Source: Roseovarius sp. UBA6217 (GTDB taxonomy: Bacteria > Pseudomonadota > Alphaproteobacteria > Rhodobacterales > Rhodobacteraceae). Taken from it: DNA of 64,000 nucleotides. The notes under the pieces are model-generated. The model had not been told where the DNA came from. It saw nothing but the letters and a program-made list of their open reading frames with translations, and ran no database searches. Location of the stretch: assembly GCA_002421985.1 (NCBI GenBank), contig DISF01000053.1:13841-77840 (forward strand), written 5' to 3'. Position numbers and translations under genes: made by a program. The stretch's first letter is position 1, and every line of letters begins with the position of its first letter. Shown here piece after piece: positions 41,208 to 50,240 of the stretch.

Positions 41208-42599
41208 ATGCAATATGGAATGCGCTTTCGGCGGCGGGACGCCGCCGAAAAGGTGAATGATCGCTTCTGGCACGAGATCGAGGGCATGCCGCTCGACGAG
41301 GTGCGCCGCATTCAGGAAGAGCGGCTGCGCGATCAGATGGCCTATCTCAAGGCGAACTCGACCTTCTATCAGGAAAGGTTCGCCGAGGCGGGTGTCGATT
41401 TCGACGAGATCCGCACCATCGAAGATCTCCAGAAACTGCCCTTTACCTACAAGACCGAGATCCGCGAAAGCCTTGCTGCGGAGCCGCCCTTCGGCAAGCA
41501 CCGCGCGGCGCCCATGTCGGACATCATCCAGATGCAGGCATCGTCGGGCACCACCGGCAGCCCCTCCTATGTGGCTCTGACCGAAGCCGACGCCGAGATG
41601 TGGCACGAGATGACGGCGCGCTGCTTCTTCGCCAACGGGGTTCGTCCGGGCGATATGGTGTTGCACGCGTTTTCGCTGGCCAAGGGCTTTGTCGGCGGCA
41701 TTCCGGTGGTGCAGGGGTTGCAATACATGGGCGCAATCGACGTGCCCGTGGGGGCAGATGGCGGCGTGGAACGGCTGTTGCGCGCCTGCGCCGACACGCG
41801 CCCGCGCTGCATCGTGGGCGCCCCGAATTTCGTTCTGCACCTGGCGGAGAAAGCACCGGAGGTGCTTGGCTGCAAGGCCACCGAGCTGGGTGTCGAGCAG
41901 ATCGTCGTCGGTGGTGAGCCCGGTGGCGGCATCCCGGCAATTCGTGCCAAGATCGAAGAGGCCTGGGGGGCTAAATGCTGCGAAATGCTGGGCGGCACCG
42001 ATCTCGGCGTGACCTACTGGGCCGAATGCGATGACCAGTCGGGGATGCATATGGTCAACATGGACTATATCATCACCGAGTTGCTCGACCCTGAAAGCGG
42101 CAAAATCATTCCCTGGGAAAAGGGTGCCGAGGGCGAAATGATCTATACTGCGCTCGGCCGTCAGGCGAGCCCGCTCGTGCGGTTCCGGTCGGGCGATTAT
42201 ATCGAAGTCCTCGACACCGAGTGCTCCTGCGGGCGCACCGGCCCCAAGATCCGCTGCACCGGACGGACCGACGACATGCTGATCGTGCGCGGGGCCAATG
42301 TATTCCCCTCCGCGATCAATAGCGTGATCACCGAGATGGTGCCGGACACCAACGGCGTCATGCGTATCGTGGCCGATTTCGAAGGCCATACCACGCAGGG
42401 CGCGCTGAAGGTGATCGTCGAGCGCGGGCGCGATCGCGATCCCGCTGATGATGATGCCCTCAAGAGAAAAATCGAACAGCGCCTGCGCGACGCCCTTGTT
42501 TTCAAGGCCGACGTTCGCCTGGTCGCACCCGACAGCTTTGAAAAACCCGGCGCCGCCAAGGTTGCCTTTGTTCTGAGAGAATACCCCGACCTGCCATGA
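41208..42599 (+). CDS. Phenylacetate-CoA ligase (PaaK)-like AMP-forming ligase
   Basis: A 463-residue ANL-family ligase of the PaaK group. QASSGTTGSPSYVALTEADA is the adenylation loop (QASSGTTG is PaaK-like; the Lys usually following is replaced by Pro-Ser). GGEPGGG, MLGGTDLGVTYWAEC, LVRFRSGDYIEV and ECSCGRTGPKIRCTGRTDDM (a Cys-rich PaaK segment) follow, with VRGANVFPSAINSV leading into the C-domain. It should form a CoA thioester of an acid made or taken up by this pathway. Start ATG 41208 after GGAAGGGAGGA. The stop overlaps the start of carboxylase C beta as ATGA. Confidence 0.87.
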   Translation: MQYGMRFRRRDAAEKVNDRFWHEIEGMPLDEVRRIQEERLRDQMAYLKANSTFYQERFAEAGVDFDEIRTIEDLQKLPFTYKTEIRESLAAEPPFGKHRAAPMSDIIQMQASSGTTGSPSYVALTEADAEMWHEMTARCFFANGVRPGDMVLHAFSLAKGFVGGIPVVQGLQYMGAIDVPVGADGGVERLLRACADTRPRCIVGAPNFVLHLAEKAPEVLGCKATELGVEQIVVGGEPGGGIPAIRAKIEEAWGAKCCEMLGGTDLGVTYWAECDDQSGMHMVNMDYIITELLDPESGKIIPWEKGAEGEMIYTALGRQASPLVRFRSGDYIEVLDTECSCGRTGPKIRCTGRTDDMLIVRGANVFPSAINSVITEMVPDTNGVMRIVADFEGHTTQGALKVIVERGRDRDPADDDALKRKIEQRLRDALVFKADVRLVAPDSFEKPGAAKVAFVLREYPDLP

Positions 42600-44203
42600 C
42601 AAAAATGAAATCCCTTCTCGACACCGGGTCTGACGATTTCCGGGAAAACGACGCGCGGTATCGCGAGAAAATCAGCGAACTGCATAGCCTTCGCCTGCAA
42701 CAACGTGTCGGTGGCCCCGAAAAGGCGCGCGAGCGGCATGTCTCCAAAGGCAAGATCCTGCCGCGCGAACGCGTCGAACGGCTGATCGACCCGGGCACGC
42801 CCTTTCTCGAACTCGGCGAACTTGCCGGGCTTGACAGATATGACGGCGTGCCGCCGGGTGCAGGGATCATCACCGGCATCGGCATGATCGAGGGCCGTCA
42901 GTGCATGATCATTGCCAATGATGCCACGGTGAAGGGTGGCACCTATTTCGGCATGACCTCTCGCAAGCATGTCCGCGCCCAGAAAATCGCTTGGAAGAAC
43001 CGTCTTCCGGTAATCACGCTGGTCGACTCCGGCGGCGCGTTTCTGCCCGAACAGGAGCATATCTTTCCGGACGAGGGTCAGTTCGGCTCGATCTTTCACC
43101 AGCAGATCGGCATGTCTGGTGACGGCGTGCCGCAGATCGCCGTAGTCATGGGCCCCTGCACCGCAGGTGGCGCCTATATTCCCGCGCTTTGCGACGAGGT
43201 TGTGATCGTGCGCGGTCAGGGCTTCATGTATCTGGGTGGCCCGGAACTGACCTTTGCGGCCACAGGTGAGAAGGTCGATGCCGAGACGCTGGGCGGCGGC
43301 AAGATGCATTCGTCCGTGTCGGGCGTAACCGACCATCTGGCCGAGGATGACGCCCACGCCCTGGCCATCACCCGCGAGATCGTCAGCCATCTGGGCGAAA
43401 AGCCCCTGCCCCGCAAGACCCCCCAAGCGCCGCGCGCCCCCGCCTATCCGGTCGAGGAAATCTACGGCATTGTCAGCCGCGACGCCAAGGTGCCGACCGA
43501 CAACCGCGAGATTGTCGCGCGGCTGGTGGACGGCAGCGATTTCCACGAGTTCAAGCCGCTTTATGGCGACACCATCATGACCGGCTGGGGCCGGATCCAC
43601 GGCCACGAAGTGGGTATTCTGGCCAATACCGGCGTGCTTTTTGTCGAGGCCGCGCTGAAGGCCACCCATTTCATCAATCTCTGCGTCCAGCGCGATATAC
43701 CGCTGCTGTTTCTCGCGGATGTTAATGGCTTCATGGTCGGCCGCGAGGTCGAGCAGATGGGCATCGCCAAGGCGGGTGCCAAGATGATCACCGCCATGTC
43801 ATCGGCCCGGGTTCCGAAATTCACCATCATCACCGGCGGTTCCTACGGGGCGGGTTATCTGGCCATGCTGGGCCGCCCGTTCCAGCCGGATGCGACCTTT
43901 GCCTGGCCCACGGGCCGCGCCGCCATCATGGGCCCCGAACAGGCCGCAAGCGTGCTGGCCCAGGTCCGCGCCCAGATCAACGAGCGTGAGGGCAAAAGCT
44001 GGACGCCCGAGGAAGAAGAAGCCTTCAAGGCGCCGATCCGCAAGGAATACGAAGATTTTCAAGGGGCCTATAATTTTGCCTCAAACCTCTGGATCGACAG
44101 TGTTATCGACCCCTGTGAAACTCGCGATGTCATGGCGCTCATGCTGGATGTGACATCACGCAGACCAAAGGTCGAAACCCATTTCGGCGTGTTCAGGATG
44201 TGA
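42596..44203 (+). CDS. Acyl-CoA carboxylase C, beta subunit (carboxyltransferase)
   Basis: Carboxyltransferase of 535 residues: NDATVKGGTYFGM, VDSGGAFLPEQEHIFP, GPCTAGGAYIPALCDE, GILANTGVLF, FLADVNGFMVGREVEQ, GGSYGAGYLAMLGRPF, ending ETHFGVFRM like MCC beta. The pocket motif has Phe163 (QFGSIF), as in carboxylase A and unlike B. YLAMLGRPFQPD replaces the YGMCGR of A and B, a further departure. Together with the alpha subunit 10 bases downstream it carboxylates an enoyl- or acyl-CoA, presumably the product of the dehydrogenases in the operon. Confidence 0.88.
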   Translation: MTKMKSLLDTGSDDFRENDARYREKISELHSLRLQQRVGGPEKARERHVSKGKILPRERVERLIDPGTPFLELGELAGLDRYDGVPPGAGIITGIGMIEGRQCMIIANDATVKGGTYFGMTSRKHVRAQKIAWKNRLPVITLVDSGGAFLPEQEHIFPDEGQFGSIFHQQIGMSGDGVPQIAVVMGPCTAGGAYIPALCDEVVIVRGQGFMYLGGPELTFAATGEKVDAETLGGGKMHSSVSGVTDHLAEDDAHALAITREIVSHLGEKPLPRKTPQAPRAPAYPVEEIYGIVSRDAKVPTDNREIVARLVDGSDFHEFKPLYGDTIMTGWGRIHGHEVGILANTGVLFVEAALKATHFINLCVQRDIPLLFLADVNGFMVGREVEQMGIAKAGAKMITAMSSARVPKFTIITGGSYGAGYLAMLGRPFQPDATFAWPTGRAAIMGPEQAASVLAQVRAQINEREGKSWTPEEEEAFKAPIRKEYEDFQGAYNFASNLWIDSVIDPCETRDVMALMLDVTSRRPKVETHFGVFRM

Positions 44204-44213
44204 GGCGAGAATC

Positions 44214-46220
44214 ATGAAAATCAAAACGCTTCTCATCGCCAATCGCGGCGAAATAGCCTGCCGGATCGCGCGCACCGCTCGGGCCAGTGGCATCACCCCT
44301 GTCGGCGTGCATTCCGAGGCCGACGCCAACGCCCTTCATGTCCGCGAGATCGGTCACTCCGTCTGCATCGGTGCCGGCCCTGCTTCGGAAAGCTATCTGA
44401 AGATCGACGCTGTGATTGCCGCCGCAAGGTCGGTCGGCGCGGATGCAATCCATCCCGGCTATGGCTTTCTCGCCGAGAACCCTGATTTCGCCCGTGCGGT
44501 CGAGGCCGCTGGCATGATCTTCATGGGGCCGACGCCGGAAACGCTCGAACGTTTCGGTGACAAGGCCAGCGCCAAGCAGGCCGCCGTGGCGGCTGGTGTG
44601 CCGGTGATCTCGGGCGCGGAAGGCGCGCGCTCCGATCCGCAGGAAATCGCAGACGAGGTGCGCGAAATGGGCCTGCCTGTCCTGCTCAAGGCGGTCGGCG
44701 GCGGTGGCGGACGCGGTCAGCGCCTTGTGACCGACGAGGCGACACTTGTCGAGGACATCGAAGGCGCGCTGCGCGAGGCAAAATCCACCTTTGGCTCCGA
44801 AGGGCTTTTGCTGGAAAGGTTTCTGCCCGAGGCGCGCCATGTCGAAGTGCAGATCGCCGGCGACGGCAAGGGGCATGTGGTGCACCTCTTCGAGCGCGAC
44901 TGCACGCTTCAGCGCCGTCACCAGAAGGTTATCGAAGAAGCCCCGGCCTGGGGCCTGCCCCGCGCGTTGCTGGACGAGATCGCGCATGACGCCGTGCGCC
45001 TGGGCGAAACGCTTGACTATCGCGGCCTCGGCACGGTGGAATTTCTGGTCGCGGGCGATGAATACTTCTTTCTTGAGGTGAACCCCCGCATTCAGGTCGA
45101 GCACCCCGTCACCGAGGCGATCACCGGCCTGGACCTCGTTGCGCTGCATCTGCGCATTGCCGAAGGCATGGGCCTGGGCCTGGTGCAGCAGGATCTGAAG
45201 ATCAACGGCCACGCGGTCGAGGCACGTCTCTATGCCGAAGACCCCGCGATGCAGTTCGCCCCCTCGACCGGCACTTTGACCACGCTCAGCCTGCCGGATG
45301 GCCTGCGCATTGACAGCGGCGTCGAAGAAGGCGACGCGGTCACGCCCTATTATGACCCCATGATCGCCAAGCTGATCGTTCACGCGCCCGACCGCGAAAC
45401 CGCGCTGGCGCGGCTGGCCACGGCGCTGGATCACGTCGCGGTGGAGGGTGTGCAGACCAACCGCGCCTTTCTGACGGCGCTGGCGCGGAACCCCGAGTTC
45501 GAGCGAATGCAGGTTCATACCCGCTGGATCGACGCCAGGCTAGACGCACTGACGCAGGCCGATACCTCCGACCGGTCCACCCTTTGGAAGGCGGCGGCGG
45601 CTGTTCTTTTCGTGGCCTCGGGCCGGTGCGATCACAGCCCGGACCCCTGGAGCAATCGCGACACATTCACCGGCTGGCGACTCGGTCTTGGCGGCGACCC
45701 GCTCGAAGCGGGGCAACGCGTGACACTCACCGATGGGGGCGGAGCCTCCGAAGAGCTGCGCGTCGGACCGGTCAAACCGGGCAGCCGATACACCGTCTAT
45801 TCCGAGGACGGCACCGCGATCACGCTGACCGCACGGGAAATCGCACCGGGCCGCTGGCAGATGGGCAAAGGCGATGAAACCTATCTGATCGACGCACGGC
45901 TGCACGCCGGGGTGATCGAACTGGACACGCCAGAAGGCCGCCTTGTCTACCGCCCGGCGGCACCGCTGGCCTTTGCTGGCGGCGACGCGGCGGCGGATCG
46001 TGCCGTGACCTCCCCGCTGACCGGCATGATCGTCAACGTCAAGGTCAGCGACGGGCAATCCATTTCGGAAGGCGACGTGATCGCCGTCATGGAATCGATG
46101 AAGCTCGAAATCTCGATCCGCGCTCCCGCAGACGGGATCGCCAGCAACATATCCGTCTCGACTGGGGACATGGTCGATCGCGGCCAGGTCATCGCCGAGA
46201 TACTGCCATCCGAGGAGTAA
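44214..46220 (+). CDS. Acyl-CoA carboxylase C, alpha subunit (biotin carboxylase plus biotin carrier)
   Basis: A 668-residue fused alpha chain: LLIANRGEIACRIARTA at the N-terminus, ATP-grasp KAVGGGGGRGQRLV near 160, FLEVNPRIQVEHPVTEAITG near 285, a BT-like linker, and the biotinyl domain with IAVMESMKLEISI (biotin on Lys630). FLEVNPRIQVEH differs from the FLEMNTRLQVEH of A and B, a pattern nearer acetyl/propionyl-CoA and pyruvate carboxylases. It is followed four bases later by an HMG-CoA-lyase-like gene, the pairing known from leucine degradation. Confidence 0.88.
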   Translation: MKIKTLLIANRGEIACRIARTARASGITPVGVHSEADANALHVREIGHSVCIGAGPASESYLKIDAVIAAARSVGADAIHPGYGFLAENPDFARAVEAAGMIFMGPTPETLERFGDKASAKQAAVAAGVPVISGAEGARSDPQEIADEVREMGLPVLLKAVGGGGGRGQRLVTDEATLVEDIEGALREAKSTFGSEGLLLERFLPEARHVEVQIAGDGKGHVVHLFERDCTLQRRHQKVIEEAPAWGLPRALLDEIAHDAVRLGETLDYRGLGTVEFLVAGDEYFFLEVNPRIQVEHPVTEAITGLDLVALHLRIAEGMGLGLVQQDLKINGHAVEARLYAEDPAMQFAPSTGTLTTLSLPDGLRIDSGVEEGDAVTPYYDPMIAKLIVHAPDRETALARLATALDHVAVEGVQTNRAFLTALARNPEFERMQVHTRWIDARLDALTQADTSDRSTLWKAAAAVLFVASGRCDHSPDPWSNRDTFTGWRLGLGGDPLEAGQRVTLTDGGGASEELRVGPVKPGSRYTVYSEDGTAITLTAREIAPGRWQMGKGDETYLIDARLHAGVIELDTPEGRLVYRPAAPLAFAGGDAAADRAVTSPLTGMIVNVKVSDGQSISEGDVIAVMESMKLEISIRAPADGIASNISVSTGDMVDRGQVIAEILPSEE

Positions 46221-46224
46221 TGAG

Positions 46225-47184
46225 ATGAGCGACTTTCCCAAATTCGTCGAGTTTCGCGAAGAAGGCCCGCGCGAGGGATTCCAGATCGAAAAGAAAATCT
46301 ATCCGATCGAGGAGCGGATCGAACTTATCGACATGCTCAGTGAAACCGGTCTGAAACGCATTCAGGTCGGCAGCTTCGTCAGCCCGAAATACGTGCCGCA
46401 AATGGCCGATACCGGCGAGTTGTTCCAGCGCATCAAGCGCAAGCCCGGCGTGAAATACACGTCGCTCTGGCTGAACGACAAGGGGTTTCGCAAGGCCCTG
46501 ACCGCGCATGAGGTCGATATCGACCCGCGCCTGCTGTTTTACCCCTCCGAGGCCTTTGCGCAATCCAACAACAATTGTTCTGCGGCCGAAATGCGCGAGA
46601 AACAGCGCGACTGGCTCCGCCTTTACAAGGAAGAGGGCTACACGGTCGACGCCGCCTATGTAATGACGGCCTTCGGCTGCAATCTGGAAGGCCCCATCCC
46701 GCAAGAGCGCATCCTGGACGATTTCCGCTTTATCCTGCAACTGTGCGAGGAAGAGCAAATTCCCGTGCCGATCCTCGTGATCGCCGATACGATGGGCTGG
46801 GGCAACCCCGAAGCGGTCAAGCGGATGATTGGCGCGCTGCGCGAACTGGCCCCGGAGGCGCGCATCGGCATGCACATTCACGACACGCGTGGCCTTGGCA
46901 TCGCCAATGTCTATGCCGCCCTGTCGATGGGCGTGGACATGTTCGAAAGCTCGGTTGCCGGACTTGGCGGCTGTCCTTTTGCGGGCCACGGCCACGCGCG
47001 CGCGGCCGGCAATGTCTGCACCGAGGACGCGGTGTTCCTGTGTCACGAGCTGGGCATTGAGACCGGAATTGATCTGGACAAGCTGATCGCGGCGGCCCTC
47101 AAGGCAGAAAAGATCATCGAAGCGCCGCTCATGGGGCGCGTGATGCACACCGGCGGGCTCGACAAATACCGCAAGGCCAGCTGA
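46225..47184 (+). CDS. HMG-CoA lyase-like aldolase (DRE-TIM metallolyase superfamily)
   Basis: A 319-residue TIM-barrel lyase. The N-terminal metal and base motif is EFREEGPREGFQIEKK (the variant of E-x-GPRDGLQ), then VGSFVSPKYVPQMAD, NNNCSAAEMREKQRDW, HIHDTRGLGIANVYAAL with the metal-binding His pair, and GLGGCPFAGHGHARAAGN with the catalytic Cys loop. True HMG-CoA lyases have a GGCPYAxGASGN loop, so the GHGHARAAGN form suggests a related substrate: cleavage of a 3-hydroxy-3-alkylglutaryl-type CoA ester into acetyl-CoA or acetoacetate and a ketone. It follows the carboxylase C alpha gene by four bases. Confidence 0.83.
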   Translation: MSDFPKFVEFREEGPREGFQIEKKIYPIEERIELIDMLSETGLKRIQVGSFVSPKYVPQMADTGELFQRIKRKPGVKYTSLWLNDKGFRKALTAHEVDIDPRLLFYPSEAFAQSNNNCSAAEMREKQRDWLRLYKEEGYTVDAAYVMTAFGCNLEGPIPQERILDDFRFILQLCEEEQIPVPILVIADTMGWGNPEAVKRMIGALRELAPEARIGMHIHDTRGLGIANVYAALSMGVDMFESSVAGLGGCPFAGHGHARAAGNVCTEDAVFLCHELGIETGIDLDKLIAAALKAEKIIEAPLMGRVMHTGGLDKYRKAS

Positions 47185-47195
47185 GGAGGATGAAA

Positions 47196-48110
47196 ATGGC
47201 AAAGATACTCGACGGAAAGGTCGTCCTGGTCACCGGAGCGGGCGGCGGAATTGGCCGCGATATCGCGCTCATGGCCGCGTCCGAGGGCGCTGCCGTGGTG
47301 GTCAATGATCTGGGGGCTTCTCTGAAAGGCACCGGCCAGACCGAAGTCGCGGCGCAGAAGGTCGTGGACGAAATCAAGGCTTTGGGGGGGGATGCGATCG
47401 CCGATGGCGGTTCTGTCACCGATCCCGATGCCGCGCGCGCCATGATCGAGGCCGGTGTCAAGGAATTCGGTCGCATCGACGCGGTGGTGAACAACGCCGG
47501 GATCCTGCGCGACGGGTTCTTTCACAAGATGACCTACGAGGATTTCGACGCGGTGGTGAAGGTCCATCTATACGGTGCCTTCAACACCAGCCGCGCCGCC
47601 GCTGACTATTTCCGCGAACAAGAAAGCGGCGCGCTGGTGCATATGACTTCGACCTCGGGGCTGATCGGCAACTTCGCCCAGGCGAACTATTCCGCCGCCA
47701 AGCTGGGTATCGCCGCCTTCTCGAAATCGGTGGCGCTGGACCTCAAGCGCTGGAACGTGCGCTCCAACTGCATCGCGCCCTTTGCCTGGAGCCGGATGAT
47801 CTCGTCGATCAAGACCGACACGGAGGATCAGAAGGCGCGGGTCGAAAAGATCAAGGAGATGACACCCGCCAAGGTCGCGCCGATGGCCTGCTTCCTGATG
47901 AGCGACCGCGCGGCGGATGTATCGGGGCAGATCTTCGCGGTGCGCAAGAACGAGATCTTCCTGTTTAACCAGCACCGCCCGGTGCGGTCGGTGCATTCCG
48001 GTAATGGCTGGACCGCCGATGAAATCGCCGAGCGCGCCATTCCCGCACTCAAATCGCAATTCACACCGCTCGAAGTGTCAGCGGATGTCTTTTCCTGGGA
48101 TCCGGTCTGA
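47196..48110 (+). CDS. SDR of the (3R)-hydroxyacyl-CoA dehydrogenase (MFE-2/17beta-HSD4) type
   Basis: A 304-residue short-chain dehydrogenase: GAGGGIG nucleotide motif, then VVVNDLGASLKGTGQTEVAA, the long loop after strand 2 characteristic of the dehydrogenase domain of multifunctional enzyme type 2. NNAGILRDGFFHKMTYEDFD, Ser in TSTSGLIGNF, and NYSAAKLGI with the catalytic Tyr/Lys follow. It should oxidise a (3R)-hydroxyacyl-CoA. ATG 47196 is six bases after GAGGAGG; ATG 47190 abuts it. Its TGA overlaps the next ATG (TGATG). Confidence 0.86.
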   Translation: MAKILDGKVVLVTGAGGGIGRDIALMAASEGAAVVVNDLGASLKGTGQTEVAAQKVVDEIKALGGDAIADGGSVTDPDAARAMIEAGVKEFGRIDAVVNNAGILRDGFFHKMTYEDFDAVVKVHLYGAFNTSRAAADYFREQESGALVHMTSTSGLIGNFAQANYSAAKLGIAAFSKSVALDLKRWNVRSNCIAPFAWSRMISSIKTDTEDQKARVEKIKEMTPAKVAPMACFLMSDRAADVSGQIFAVRKNEIFLFNQHRPVRSVHSGNGWTADEIAERAIPALKSQFTPLEVSADVFSWDPV

Positions 48111-48904
48111 TGGGCAAGCGCAAAGAAAAGATCAGCTCGAAAATCGGCTGGAGCACCCCCGACAAGATCTGCGTGCGCGGGCTCGACCTGCCGAACGAGA
48201 TCCTCGGCCACATGAACCTCGGCGATTTCGCCTTTCTGCAACTGACGGGCCGCAAGGCCACCCCCGAGGAAAGCCGCGTCTTCAACGCGATCATCATCAC
48301 CCTCGTGGAACATGGCATCACGCCCTCCGCCCTGGCCGCGCGCATGACTTATATGGGCGCGCCGGAATCGCTTCAGGCAGCGGTTGCGGCCGGGCTTTGC
48401 GGGCTGGGAACGGTCTTTGTCGGCTCGATGGAGGGCGCGTCGAAGATGCTTTACGAGGCGCTGCCCGAGGACAAGCTCGGCACCGGTGCCGATCTGGATG
48501 CCATCGCGTTGGAGACGGTCGAGAAATTCCGCGCCAGGAAGGCCATCGTGCCGGGGCTCGGCCATCCGTTACACAAGCCGGTCGACCCGCGTGCGCCCCG
48601 CCTTTTCGAAATCGCAGCGGAAAACGGCAAGTCGGGCGAATACATCGCACTGATTCAGAAAATCCAGACGATCGCCGAGGAAAAATCGGGCAAGATGCTG
48701 CCGATCAACGCCACCGGTGCCATTGGTGCGATCTGCTGTGAATTCGGCTTCCCCTGGAAGATCGTGCGCGGCTTTGGTGTTATGGCGCGCGCCATCGGGC
48801 TGGTTGGACACATCCTTGAGGAAAGCGAAAACCCGATTTCTTTCGAGCTGTGGCAGCGCGCCGAAGAGGAAATCCTCGAAACCTCCGGCCCGGGAGCGGC
48901 TTGA
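48110..48904 (+). CDS. Short citrate-synthase-fold protein (citryl-CoA lyase-like), copy 1
   Basis: A 264-residue member of the citrate synthase superfamily lacking about 150 residues of normal citrate synthase. LAARMTYMGAPESLQAAVAAG and IVPGLGHPLHKPVDPRAPRL are the conserved active-site regions (the GLGHP His matches the citrate-synthase substrate site), and LPINATGAIGAICCEFGFPW the C-terminal one. Annotated relatives are called citryl-CoA lyase. Probable chemistry is a Claisen-type condensation or cleavage of a CoA ester. A second copy at 57128 sits in another operon; both are next to ligases, SDRs and dehydrogenases, so a catabolic C-C cleavage is inferred. Confidence 0.8.
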   Translation: MGKRKEKISSKIGWSTPDKICVRGLDLPNEILGHMNLGDFAFLQLTGRKATPEESRVFNAIIITLVEHGITPSALAARMTYMGAPESLQAAVAAGLCGLGTVFVGSMEGASKMLYEALPEDKLGTGADLDAIALETVEKFRARKAIVPGLGHPLHKPVDPRAPRLFEIAAENGKSGEYIALIQKIQTIAEEKSGKMLPINATGAIGAICCEFGFPWKIVRGFGVMARAIGLVGHILEESENPISFELWQRAEEEILETSGPGAA

Positions 48905-48907
48905 ACG

Positions 48908-50071
48908 ATGCAGACATCCGCACCCAACACCCATAACGATCTGCGTGACGCGCTTCGTGCGCTTTGCGCGCAGTTCCCGCCGGAATACCATCGCAGGTTC
49001 GGCGACGGTGAAACCTATCCCGAAGAATTCGTTGATGCGCTGACCCGCGAGGGCTGGCTTGCCGCGATGATCCCCGAGGAATACGGCGGCTCGGGCCTTG
49101 GCCTGACCGAGGCCTCGATCATCATGGAAGAGGCAAACCGTTGCGGTGCCAATGCCGGTCATTTCCATGGACAGATGTACAACATGGGCACGCTTTTGCG
49201 GCACGGCTCGGACGAACAGAAGCAGAAATATCTGCCCGGCATCGCCAGCGGCGAGTTGCGCCTGCAATCCATGGCTGTGACAGAACCGACCACCGGCACC
49301 GATACTACCAAGCTCAAGACCACGGCCGTCAAAAAGGGTGATCGCTACGAGATCAACGGTCAGAAGGTCTGGATCAGTCGCATCCAGCATTCGGACCTGA
49401 TGATCCTGCTGGCCCGCACCACCCCCCTGAGTGAAGTCAAAAAGAAATCTCAGGGCCTGTCGATCTTCATGGTCGATCTGAAAGAGGCCATCGGCAAGGG
49501 CATGGAGGTCAGACCCATCGCCAATATGCCCGGCCACGAGACCAACGAAGTGTTCTTCGACAATCTCGAAATCCCCGCCGAGAACCTGATCGGCACCGAG
49601 GGGCAAGGCTTTTACCATATCCTTGACGGGCTGAACGCCGAACGGACGCTGATCGCGGCGGAGTGTATCGGCGACGGCTACTGGTTCGTGGACAAGGCCC
49701 GCGCCTATGCCGGCGAGCGTATCGTTTTCGACCGCCCCATCGGGCAGAACCAGGGCGTGCAGTTTCCGATCGCCAAGGCCTTCGTGAATGTCGAGGCCGC
49801 AAACCTGATGCGTTTCGAGGCGTGCAGACGCTTCGATGCCGGGCAGGAGTGCGGCGCGCAGGCGAATATGGCCAAGCTGCTGGCCTCCGAGGCCAGTTGG
49901 GAAGCGGCCAACGCTTGCATCCAGACACATGGCGGATTTGGTTTTGCGCGGGAATACGACGTCGAGCGCAAGTTTCGTGAGGCGCGATTGTATCAGGTGG
50001 CCCCGATCTCGACCAACCTGATCCTGTCCTATGTCGGCGAGCACATTCTGGGTATGCCACGATCGTTCTGA
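48908..50071 (+). CDS. Acyl-CoA dehydrogenase
   Basis: A 387-residue acyl-CoA dehydrogenase paired in type with that at 40021. FAD loops are MAVTEPTTGTDTTKLK and GQKVWISRIQHSDL (the usual ITNG is changed to ISRI). HGGFGFAREYDVERKFREAR leads to VAPISTNLILSYVGEHILGMPRSF, without EGT. The Glu in LNAERTLIAAEC is the likely base. It closes the ten-gene operon, three bases after the citryl-CoA-lyase-like gene. A structured 170-base gap separates it from the next SDR. Confidence 0.87.
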   Translation: MQTSAPNTHNDLRDALRALCAQFPPEYHRRFGDGETYPEEFVDALTREGWLAAMIPEEYGGSGLGLTEASIIMEEANRCGANAGHFHGQMYNMGTLLRHGSDEQKQKYLPGIASGELRLQSMAVTEPTTGTDTTKLKTTAVKKGDRYEINGQKVWISRIQHSDLMILLARTTPLSEVKKKSQGLSIFMVDLKEAIGKGMEVRPIANMPGHETNEVFFDNLEIPAENLIGTEGQGFYHILDGLNAERTLIAAECIGDGYWFVDKARAYAGERIVFDRPIGQNQGVQFPIAKAFVNVEAANLMRFEACRRFDAGQECGAQANMAKLLASEASWEAANACIQTHGGFGFAREYDVERKFREARLYQVAPISTNLILSYVGEHILGMPRSF

Positions 50072-50140
50072 GAGACCTGCGAGCGGGATTTGATCTCCAT
50101 CATATGCGGTAATCATCGAATCGTTCAGGATTGATGGCAG

Positions 50141-50212
50141 ACCAACGGCCCCTGAAAGCGGCTCGCCCCGGCGGACAGGCGCCGGTGGCAGCCGACCTTC
50201 CGGGCCGTTGGT
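50141..50212 (+). repeat. Long nested inverted repeat between the ten-gene operon and the next SDR
   Basis: ACCAACGGCCC (50141-50151) pairs perfectly with GGGCCGTTGGT (50202-50212). Inside lies CCGGCG (50168-50173) with CGCCGG (50180-50185) around a 6-base loop. The whole may fold as one branched hairpin ending 29 bases before the SDR start. It could be a terminator for the operon or a leader structure for the SDR. Confidence 0.6.
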
Positions 50213-50240
50213 ATGAGAGCAATTTTGGAGGATGAGCGAC

